Below are positions 7,637 to 16,227 of a stretch of 22,500 nt of DNA, piece after piece. The translations under genes were made by a program, and so were the position numbers. The first letter of the stretch is position 1. Every line of letters starts with the position of its first letter. Below the pieces are notes generated by a model, which was not told where the DNA came from, made no database searches, and saw only the letters and a list, made by a program, of their open reading frames with translations. The DNA comes from Chromera velia (lineage: Eukaryota; Sar; Chromeraceae): NCBI GenBank assembly GCA_018398765.1, contig JAHBMJ010000022.1, positions 1 through 22,500 on the forward strand. Reading direction: 5' to 3'.

Positions 7637-9812
7637 CGGAGACGCGGCCGTACAGAAGGAACCCGCTCATCACAATTGCGGACATCGACGCGCTATTCAC
7701 TCTGTTGATGGTAAACTTGATCCAGGTGAAAGGACCGAGGGTCCCATCGACAGCGAATGTCAGCTGCTCATTCACAGACCACCCTGACAGTCCTGAATAC
7801 GACCCCACTTGAGTGTAGGTGCTCCCGCTGTCGGAGGATCCGGACACAACGACCGCAGTGGGAGTGCGATCTGTCTCAATACCCTCCTCACGGATGTGAA
7901 TTCCGAATGTGTTCACAAAGATCGAGCAGGGAATCTGCAGGAAGGACGGTAGGCACGAAGCAGAAATTAAGTTCATTCGACTGCAGGACGACAGATAAGA
8001 AAGACCCGGGGAAAGATGCTGCAACTGCAAGACACAGACAAAAACCCATGAGAGCACAAAGACACGCACGCACCTCGAGAATAAGGTCAACCCCACAGTC
8101 TGCAGCGTTACTGCAGATGCTTCCCGGTGTGTGGTACCCTGTCCGGGAACTTGTCTGTCCAGGGAGGTTGTCGAACGCTCCGTGAGGCGGCCACTCATTG
8201 CTGCCGTACCCCCCTGAGGACCCGGTGGGGTTCAGCCAGTCGTGGTTCGTCCTCACCCGGTACCTCCCGGCACAGTCCCCAGACGCGTAGTCCTTGTAGA
8301 ACGTGTGGAAGCCTCCGTAAGTCACGCTCCCGTCTTTCGTCCATGTGTGGGCAGCTCCGATGTCGGAGGGCGGGATCTGAATGGGGGGGCTTGCTGCAAA
8401 GAAGAAAGAAAGAAAGAAAGAAAGAAAGAGTCGCAAGTGGAAGATGGAAGAAAGAGAGGAGGAAACGCAAGGAGAAACCATTTGTGAGGAGGCAGAATAA
8501 AGACAGAAGCGACAGGAGACCGTGAAAAGAAAGATACTCCCGACTGATCGAAAGACTGTCGGATGGGGGGCCTGGAACCTAGAGGAGCTATTGGGCGAAG
8601 AGATCTATTTACATCTTGATGCACATACACACAACAAAACTACGCACAGAGCAACTGCATCACTGCACAGGCCGGATGTCATCGAGAGAGGGGGCAACAA
8701 CAGAAACAGAGGGTTGCAAGATGAAAGACACCAGCCACGTGAGGATACCACTGACCGACTGGCCTATCGAAGCAGAGTGTGAAGACTCAGTGAAAGGAAC
8801 CAGACTCAGAGCGTGGAAGGAAGTAAAAAAGATAGGAGGAAAGAGTAGAAGCACTCAAGAGAGGAATGAAAGAAAAGAAGAAAGGGACACAACGGCACCA
8901 TGCAAGAAGTCATGAAATCCATGCGACTGATCAGAGGGGTGTCGGAGGGACGGACTGTTTCCATTCGAATCCTCATACTGAGAACAAAAAAGAAGAGGAG
9001 AGGACGGAAGTCGAGTGACATAACGAGATACGCCCAGGCAGAGAGAAAAGACACCCGCCCCAACCCACCGACCAACCGACCAGGAATTCCATACAGAAGG
9101 AACCCGCTCATCACGATTTGAGTCATCGACGCGCTGTTCACTCTGTTGATGGTAAATTTGATCCAGGTGAAGGGCCCCAGCGTCTCGTCGGCATCAAACT
9201 CTCTCTGTTCATTCGCAGAGAATCCCGATTGGCCGGAGAAGGACCCCACTTGCGTGTACGTGCTCCCACCGTCGGCAGATCCATCCCGACACAACAACAG
9301 CTGAGGGGGTCCGTGAGGCTTCTGCCGTGTTCCCACGCACGTGGAGAGCATACCTAGTCACGAAGATCGAGCACGGCACCTGCATTACATACATGAGAGG
9401 GCACAATGATCTGTTTTTTTCCACTTTGCTCTCTTCCTCGGAACAAGAAACCACGATGTCTCGAAGTGGAATCAAGGCAAGGCTCTCACCTCCAAGATGA
9501 GCTCCACCCCGCAGTCTGCCGAGTTACTGCAGTCTGCCCCATTCGTGTGGTACCCCGTGTTAGTCCCAGAGTTTCCAACCACATTGTCAAAAGCTCCATG
9601 GGGCGGCCACTCGTCGCTGCCGTACCCCCCCGCTGCCCCCGAATTGAGCAACCAGTCGTGGTTCGTCCTCACCCGGTACCTCCCGGCACAGTCCCCAGAC
9701 GCGTAGTCCTTGTAGAACGTGTGGAAGCCTCCAAAGGTCACACTCCCGTCCTTTGTCCACGTGGGACCACCACCGATGTCGGAGGGCGGGATCTGGATCT
9801 CTGAGCTTGCTT
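7637..9812 (-). CDS. Tandem F5/8 type C-like (galactose-binding) modules, four exons, one frameshifted
   Basis: Minus-strand exons 9812-9490, 9379-9081, 8393-8074 and 7934-7637 encode two copies of one module of about 206 residues. Each copy has a first half holding WTKDGS, GGFHTFYKDYASGDC and NHDWL, then a second half holding PCSIFV, the P-[ST]-A-V-V-V-S-G strand, STYTQVGS, GPFTWIKFTINRVNSAS and a closing GFLLYG. The TPTAVVVSG strand followed by the LYG end resembles discoidin/F5/8C galactose-binding-like folds, which usually bind sugars or lipids outside the cell. Donors and acceptors match between copies: each pair is interrupted in phase 0 and flanked by phase-1 introns. The upstream copy carries an ATCCATCC duplication at 9279-9286 that breaks its frame. 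No signal peptide or start codon is found for this part. Its 3' continuation is probably the membrane-protein exon at 7351; using donor GTCGAT at 7632 rather than GTCGGT at 7636 would keep that frame. Confidence 0.8.
8394..9080 (-). other. Intron between the two galactose-binding modules
   Basis: A 687-bp phase-1 intron running from donor G|GTCGGT to acceptor TTTGCAG. It carries an AAAG-type microsatellite (plus strand about 8398-8430), which supplies a CTTT polypyrimidine tract just before the acceptor. No coding signal seen inside. Confidence 0.75.
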
Positions 9813-9828
9813 CTGCATTCAGACAGTA

Positions 9829-10045
9829 CATACATACATACATACATACGTATGTATGTATGTATGTAATAATATATGTATGTACGTATGTATGTGGGTG
9901 ATTGTGTTCCTGCTTCGTCCTTTCACGCGCGCGCACACACACACAGAGGGAGAGAGAGAGAGGGAGTGTGAGAGAGAGAGGAAGGGAGAGAGAGAGAGGG
10001 AGGGAGTGAGAGAGAGAGAGGAAGGGGGAGAGAGAGAGAAAGAGA
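9829..10045. repeat. Compound microsatellite: (CATA)n/(GTAT)n then GA-rich
   Basis: Plus strand shows CATA units switching to GTAT units around 9848-9850, making an imperfect inverted repeat. A short CG/CA run follows, then a GAGAGG-type purine tract to about 10045. It lies upstream of the first module exon on the minus strand, where it provides a long CT tract, so it is probably intronic. Confidence 0.9.
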
Positions 10046-10149
10046 CGTGGACAGACAGATGGGTCCCCCCTCTGTATCTTAATTCGACTGACTCGACGGA
10101 AGAACGCAGAATCCGATCGAGAGAAGGGCACACAAGGCCCATCTTGGGA

Positions 10150-10346
10150 GTGTGGGAGGAGGAAGGGGACATTTTGGGTCCCTTCCAAAGCTGGATCTCC
10201 TTCCGTAGCGCATCGATCTTCTTCTGAACAGGTTCGTTTGCATGTGCGTTGAGCCCTAATGTGAATGTATACTGTTTGAGAAAAGCTCCGACAGGATCTC
10301 TCGATTTTGTCAAGTACACCTTTGGAAATGCACTTCGGTCAATTTC
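10150..10346 (-). CDS. Candidate upstream exon of the module gene (partial, tentative)
   Basis: From an acceptor-like TTTAGCAG (exon start 10346) the minus strand reads a natural-looking soluble sequence, EIDRSAFPKVYLTKSRDPVG, then FLKQYTFTLGLNAHANEPVQ and a Lys/Glu/Ile-rich helix ending near Trp-Lys-Gly. No ATG opens it, so it would be an internal exon. I find no good phase-1 donor to join it to the exon at 9812, so either another small exon lies between or the exon belongs to a different transcript. Nothing in it identifies a family. Confidence 0.35.
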
Positions 10347-10585
10347 CTGCTAAACCGTCGTGCTACAGAAGCAGAAATGTATATCTAAAACCACATCAGC
10401 TTTTGCCTCAATTGGTTCGGACGGATGGATGGATTGTATATATATACGACCACAAGCATGCATCCACGAGCCTGGCACGAGGCGAACCGCACAATATACT
10501 GTCTGCATGTCCCTTCTGGTTACTCTTCTGGTCTTGGATTACGATACTGCCAGGTGCACAGTACTTCGTACAACGGCGCAATCAT

Positions 10586-10939
10586 CTCTGACTGCACTGT
10601 CACTTATATACTGAAGATATACTGAAGATCCATGCAGGATCGAGAGCGGACGGAAAGCATGCATGCATGAGCCCGCGCGCGGGCCGCGCGGGGCCGCGCG
10701 CGCCTGCATGCATGCATGGCTTGATGCAGCATGCAGCATATATATGCAGCATGCATGCATATGCATGCAGGGCTCTATATATGTAGCTGAAGCTATAGAC
10801 GCTGCATGACGCTGCATGCACTGCCACTCAGCGCATGTCGCTCTGTTGTTTAAATTCTTATATATATAGTACCTCGCCTGATCCTTCTTTGAACCTCTGC
10901 CGAGCTGCTCTCACACAGCAAAGGAATCAGAAGAAAAGG
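10586..10939. promoter_or_regulatory. Divergent promoter-like region with GCATGC palindromes
   Basis: It lies between the minus-strand gene group and the plus-strand MYND gene. It has a TATATAAG-type box reading leftwards (plus 10603-10612) and TTATATATATAG reading rightwards (about 10858-10869), some 70 bases before the MYND start. Between them are runs of GCATGCATGCATG (10657-10669) and TGCATGCATGCATGG (10705-10719), an 18-bp perfect palindrome centred on 10760/10761 and several CTGCATG sites. GCATGC is a known ApiAP2 site class in apicomplexans; its use here is inference. Confidence 0.5.
10655..10721. repeat. Inverted repeat with CG-alternating core
   Basis: Arms AAGCATGCATGCATGAG and CTGCATGCATGCATGGCTT are near-perfect reverse complements. 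They flank a roughly 34-bp core of almost only C and G, including the palindrome CCCGCGCGCGGG (10672-10683). The core could adopt Z-DNA or a cruciform. It sits at the centre of the divergent promoter-like region. Confidence 0.85.
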
Positions 10940-12513
10940 ATGAGCACAGGTGGCGAAAAGGCGAAAGGAAAGGCTCCGCACGCTTCACAGAACAGTGAGA
11001 GCCTAGGCGAGAGCCCTTCCAAAATGCCCAAGCCAGGCAACCCTGTTGCTTTCTGGAGATCAATCCTCTCCCCTCCCCAGTCCAATCAAGCGGGCCTAGA
11101 CACAGACCTTGCACACCTCTACATGGAGCTTCTGCACGACTGGGCAGAGCCGAAGGATGCTGTGGAAGCCTGGGGAAGTGGTGGGAAGGTGCGAGAGCTG
11201 ACCAAGGCTCTTGTACAAGCAATACTTGTGAGCGGGCAGGTGTTGCAAGATCTGAAGAGAGGTCCAATGAGGGGTGCGCAGATCAAATTTGCCTGCCAAG
11301 GATGCAACCCAAGCTACGAGGGCGGGTGTTGTCAGAGCGTCACCGTTCCCCTGCCCATGATTCCCCTGATCCATCACGCCAACGTTCTGTTGTCTGGCGC
11401 CCTCGCCCTTCTACTCTGGGACTCTGAGGAGCTGTCGGAGATTCAAAACGAAATCCTCTCTGAGATCCTTGTCGAGGCACCTCCCGGTGTCAATCTTCCA
11501 CAGTTTTTGCAGCAGTCTGTTGTAGAAGGCAAACCCCCAGTGTTGCCTGTTCTTCTAGGTGTCGTTGACAACGCACAAGAACTTGCGCCCAAGCTAGCTC
11601 TGAATGCTCTGAAGCTGATGAGCATTCTCGTCCTGCGTCGCCCCGGCCCAGCACTGCAGCAGATGGACGAGCTGGTCTTGGCAGAGGCCATAGGACGGTT
11701 CAGTCTGTACTTGCTGAATCTGACTAGGGACCCTTGTAAGGTCAAAACCTGGTTCGGCATGTCGTACGTTCTCGACATTCTTCCCCTCCTTTATTTCCTC
11801 GGGATGATGACCCGAGGTAAGAAAGCAGTCGCAGTGATCCCAAACCTAGTGCAGATCCTCATTGCCATTTCAGAGCAGTTGGGGAGCTTCAACCACGACG
11901 GGGAGGTTGATGTTCCCTTTCCGGTAGAGGAGTTTGGCTGTCTGCGCACTGCCTTTCCTGCCACCATGACGGTGCATGCAAAGCGAAGCGCCACGTCTCG
12001 CGCTCTCTTAGAGACCCACCCCGCCTCCTTCACTGCCGCCTGTGTGGTTGAATTGCTGCACTGGTGGGAGATACAGGGCGTGCCTGTGCGCTCCTGCAGT
12101 GTGGACGCGTTCCCATCGAAGGAAGAGGCGAAGAGAATGACGAAAAAGGAAAGGAATCATTCACCAAGCCTGGACACGCGATCTTCAAAAGCCATCTGAG
12201 TGATTGGCAGAAGATGGGGGAGAAAAGTTCCTTCTTTGCAGGGATAGGAGAGATGGCGAGTCAGTTGAGTGATCCCAAGGCTGTTCTGAAACCTCCCTCC
12301 ACAGAGAAGTCGATTCTGAGGTTCTGTGTCAACACACTCACCGCCGTTTGCGCGTTGCCATCCTGTCAGGCAACTGCTCGAGGCGGGGCCGAGGAGGAGA
12401 GGATGATGAAGTGCGGCGGGGGCTGTGGGGGTGTGGTGCGGTACTGCTGCCCTGAACACCAGAAACAGCACTGGAAAGTTCACAAGGCTTACTGCAAACT
12501 GCAGAAGCAGTGA
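10940..12513 (+). CDS. MYND zinc-finger protein, frame broken near 12150
   Basis: From the ATG at 10940 an open frame runs to a stop at 12197-12199, but the coding signal passes into the next frame and ends at 12511-12513, giving about 520 residues if read across. The C-terminal finger (12349-12495) has C-x4-C, C-x3-C, RYCC-PEH, QHW-x2-H and a final C, as in MYND domains, with His replacing the sixth usual Cys. MYND fingers bind short proline-rich peptides in partner proteins. The body is mostly helical and Leu-rich with a Cys cluster (CQGCNPSYEGGCC, about 11285-11340). The switch must fall between about 12144 (EEAKRMTKK) and 12163 (ESFTKPGHA). It needs a one-base loss or two-base gain; a purine run AAAAAGGAAAGGAA lies exactly there. 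No intron of credible length fits. An ATG at 10835 is in frame but precedes the TATA-like box. The frame break may be an assembly error. Confidence 0.87.
12349..12495 (+). other. MYND zinc-finger domain
   Basis: Zinc ligands are visible as CALPSC, KCGGGC, RYCC, PEH, a His in HWKVH and the final AYC. The linker between the first and second pairs (ATARGGAEEERMM) is of ordinary length. The domain is intact in the downstream frame although the gene body lies in another. Confidence 0.88.
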
Positions 12514-13150
12514 ATCTCGCTGGGAAACTCGCCGTGTGCTGAACAGTGAGACAAAAGCATCAAGCTGAGTGTCAAAGAGTTCTTATGTCTTGCAAGCACC
12601 GCAAATGACTTTAAAAATCATATGTTATTATCACTTACCACTATTACATACCATCGGCATACTTTGTATCATTCAGATAAACAATTAGACTTGAATTAAT
12701 ACTAGAATTAGTATCATAAATAATTAGAAATTTATAATTGATCCTGGTATAATTAAATTAAATGGTCATGTCAATTTTTTAATGGTATTCTTTGAACTTA
12801 GGTCTTATTATTATTTTTTTCTAACATTTTTTTTAAAGACAAACGTTTTTTTTTTTTTTAATGTAATCTTTATTCACGTTAATTATTATAAGACTGTAGA
12901 TAATGTATCATTATAGATTTTGCTAGTAGTAGTAGTAGTAGTAGTAACTAGTAGCCAGTAGCTATGCAGTTAGTGCAGCAGTGTCAGTCACCCATTTGAT
13001 TTGACGTTGAAATTGCATGATTTATAACAGATTTAATCCAGGATTTAATCATGTAATGGCCTATACCGGTACAAACGCTTTACTTCCTAAAGCCATTGAT
13101 ATCACTTAAATCGAATACTTTTTATTACTTAACAACTAAACTTGAAAGCC
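12514..13150. other. AT-rich island downstream of the MYND gene
   Basis: Strongly AT-rich from about 12590, with T and A homopolymers (T-run near 12847-12860) and a (TAG)n/(GTA)n run near 12925-12950. No open frame of note. Its abrupt edges resemble those of the island at 2503-3135. Confidence 0.7.
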
Positions 13151-14225
13151 TCGGTCGGACTGTGTAGCCATACGCGTTTTGACTGACTGTGACCTTTCAA
13201 TGCGTAAAATTGATCCCTAACACAATCCATTCACGAATTAAGCTTTAATCGAAGTTACCAGGTGTGAACCCAGGCAGGCAAAATTAAAAGCACCAAATTG
13301 TCGAATAAATGAAGCACAATGGACGCAGAGACGAGATCGACCCGCAGAGACCAGGCAGACACGCAAGATCGCAGGCGCATAGTACCCCGCCGCATAAACA
13401 GACAGGCAAAAACATCAGATTTTCAAACATCTGAATGGAAGGAAGCTGGATGAACAGAAACACACGGAGTACAACAACATCATCTTCGGCCGAACAGACA
13501 CTTTACGTTGTCTTTGAAGGCACAAGTAGGAAAACACCCTTCTTCGAGAGAGACCAAATGACGAATATCGTATCTTGGTCTGATGGGATTTTTAAGATGC
13601 CAGGGTCTCTCTCCGTGATCGACTTGGCCCTCTTCTATACGCGGCTGGTTGCTGATACCCTCCCTTTTGCGTTTGTCTTCTTGATGACTTGAATGTGTGC
13701 GTGTCTGTTTGTATGGGAGTTTACAGTTGTCCTGCTCGTGGCAGTCAAGATCGCCAGACAGAGAGCGAAAGCGAGACTCTCGGAGAATCATTGGAGAGAC
13801 TGAATGAACGTTTAGCCCGGAAACCATTCAAAGACCCATTCATGCGACAAATAAAACGAACAGACAGACATTGAAACAATTCAAGAGACAGACAGCAAGC
13901 AAGAAAAGGCGGTAATCAACCTGGCAGATCAACAGGTGAACAGCTGCAAGGCAAGCAGATCTAGGCAGGTAAATACCCGGGCAATGCCACCATGTTGATG
14001 TACAGGCCATTAGTCAAGCAAACAAACAAACACGCTGACAGACAGACTGTATGTTTCTTCTTCTCCCTTTTTTTCTGCATGTACACAACAGACAAAGAGA
14101 AAGAGAGAACAAAGACAAAAGAACAGAACGAACAATCAGACAACGTGAGCAGGGGGCCTGAAACGTGAGACTTAAGCGCCTCTTGCCTCTCCACCTCCTG
14201 ACAGACTTTCACGTAATCACTTGGG
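13151..14225. other. Unassigned stretch, no supported gene
   Basis: Base composition returns to normal. Plus-strand ORF 13435-13692 (85 residues, hydrophobic C-terminus) and a minus-strand frame over the same place overlap, and I cannot prefer either. Minus-strand frame about 14258-14150 (GSSRGFTCDPSDYVKVCQEV) follows a pyrimidine-rich acceptor-like CTTAAG and looks coding, but no donor or partner exon is clear. CAGACAGA-type repeats are scattered through it. Confidence 0.4.
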
Positions 14226-14518
14226 TCACACGTGAATCCTCTGCTGCTTCCACTTAAGACCGACAAAAGAAAAAGAAGGAAAAAAGAACAAAAGCATACT
14301 GCACTTCAAACAAATGCATGCAGCATACGGGACACCGCCAACGTCATGTTCTGCAGACAGGGGGTGGGGGGGTGGGGGGGGAGGTTCTTCTGATGTTTCA
14401 TCTTCGTCTGTTGCGGAAGGATTTTTTCGGCGGTAACGAAACTCTCCAAAGTCGCACACCAAAAGAGCGACGGTGCTCGGTTGGGCCATGAACCTTCTCC
14501 AAAACCTCTTCTCTCTCC

Positions 14519-14841
14519 TCAGGACTCCTGTTCTGCCTCTGGCAAATCGTCATACCGGGACCCATTGATTGCCCGGCGGCTCGCTGTGGGGTGGAAGGGA
14601 ACGAGCGGATCGAGGTGTGAGAGGGGAGGCGCCTCTTCCTTCATCTCTTCTTCATGGGAGAGTGGGTCTTGATTTTGTTGGTCCGTGGAGACCGGGATGG
14701 GGGCGGGAGCTGGAAGGGGTTCAGCAAAAGTGGCACCACTGGAACTAGAGCTGCTCTCATCTCTTCTGTGTATGTAATCTTCTTGACTTTCCTGGTGACG
14801 CTCTTCTCCAAGGGATCGAGAGGGCAGATCGACTGCAGTTG
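14519..14841 (-). CDS. Putative terminal exon, Glu/Ser/Pro-rich protein (partial)
   Basis: After acceptor TCACAG (14846-14842) the minus strand is open for 107 codons in phase 1 to a TGA at 14521-14519. The frame reads like a disordered, hydrophilic C-terminus: TAVDLPSRSLGEERHQES, a poly-Ser stretch, a Pro/Ala stretch and HEEEMKEEAPPLSHLDPLVP, ending DLPEAEQES. Codon choice looks like that of the other genes. No family is recognisable, and I did not find the upstream exons with confidence; 14842-15240 is CAGACAGA-rich like other introns here. The neighbouring frame continues acidic and basic past the stop (SPEEREEVLEKVHG), so a frame break or an alternative end near 14520 is possible. Confidence 0.4.
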
Positions 14842-16227
14842 CTGTGAGCAGACAGACGGACAGACAGACTATGCGGTTTCACGGACAGACAGACTATATG
14901 GTTTCTTTCCCTCCTTTTCTTCATAAACACAACAAACAGACGCACAGACGGACAGACGGACACTGTCAGACGAACAGACCCGGCCCGGCAGGCACACATA
15001 CACACACATTTTCAAGCAGAGAAGCACCCCAGTAGACGGACGGCCAGGCAGAAACACGGGCAGGCATGTAGACGTCATCTAGGTACACCAACACCCAGAC
15101 ATATGCAGGCCACTGACACAGACAAACTGCTTGGCAACCAGAGCAGGAGTGCACACAGATGCAGAGGCACAGGCAGATCAACAAGCATGTGAGCAAACAC
15201 ACAGGGATACAAAACCTACATGGATCGAACAGCCATGAAGATCATATATGCGTAGACTTCTCTATCAGCTACTCAGGGCACGCATGCAGAGATTTATATA
15301 TATATATATATAGGAATGCAGCGACGCAGAAAAAGCCAACCCTACGCAGCCACACGACGCACAATCAGCCAACAGTGGCGTCCAACCGCGTGAGTTGTCT
15401 TTTCCGGGTGGTCACTTGCTGGAGGAGCCTGGCGTTGAACAGGCGGCAGCCCCCCCCGTGGCAGCTTGAAAACAACACTATGGATGGGATGCAACACAGC
15501 ATTGAAACCCTGCACGCAACCCTGCAAAATACGACACGTACAACACAAAGGGGTGATTCTCAAGGTCACCCTCCATCAACGACAAGGACGTTGGTCACAC
15601 AGCTCAAGAAAGACAAGACAAGCAGCGCCGAGTTTCAACTTTCAAAGAGAGAGTTGCATTAATTGCGTGTGCAACACAGATCAGTCGCGTGTACGCATGG
15701 CGTTGCAACATGCAGCTTTCTCTCTTTTAGCAACAGTCGTACGTGTTGCAGCCTGCATGCATGCATGGGACACAGATCGACGCAACTCCGCGTGCTCGCG
15801 CAAACAGCTATAGTCAGTGTGTCAGAATGACAGTCGTCTCTCAGATCGAGCTCGGCTTTGAATCTCTTTGTTTCCGGCTCGATCTCTTCCTGAGTTCCTG
15901 ATCTTCCAGACCCACACCCACTTGAACGACGGGAACCTCGATCAGAACGTTGACTTCCGTTTGTATTCTGCATTTCCACACCATTGTCACACAGTTGGGA
16001 AGAAAACCTGCCGTGCAACTCCGACGCAACACTTGACAGCTATACAGTTGCACCCCAAAGAGTTGGTCTGTTCGGCGCCTCACGAACATATCCCGTCGCA
16101 CTCTACTACTGTGTACATATACCGCGTTTCATATTCAGCAATCCTCGCTCCATTCTTGTCCCTTGTCCCGTCCCTTGTTCAGTTTGACTATCGTTTGACG
16201 GAAGAAGAGGGGGGCGATTCGAACGGG
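14842..16227. other. Repeat-rich stretch, no firm gene
   Basis: CAGACGGA/CAGACAGA-type repeats run over 14855-15070, with a (TA)n run at about 15295-15312 and GCATGCATGCATGG near 15756. Minus-strand 15990-15840 has a polar frame (Arg/Ser/Gly then EEIEPETKRFKAELDLRDD) after an acceptor-like ATGCAG that may be an exon. A strong acceptor TCCCTTGTTCAG ends at 16185 just ahead of the coiled-coil gene start, so a 5' exon of that gene may lie in this stretch. Confidence 0.4.

Noticed and set aside
9813-10188. N-terminal extension of the first galactose-binding module through a Ser/Leu-rich frame
   Set aside because: The frame runs through CT/GA and CATA microsatellites and opens with no ATG; the acceptor at 9813 explains the boundary.
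12078-12097. A 20-bp GT...AG intron that would restore the MYND frame
   Set aside because: Too short to be credible when the other introns here are over 100 bp, and it would replace good coding sequence (ACVVELLHWWEIQG side) with a poorer frame.
14522-14560. A 28-bp GTATGA...CAG intron joining two minus-strand frames
   Set aside because: Frame and borders fit, but the length is far below that of any other intron in the window; kept only as a possible frame break.
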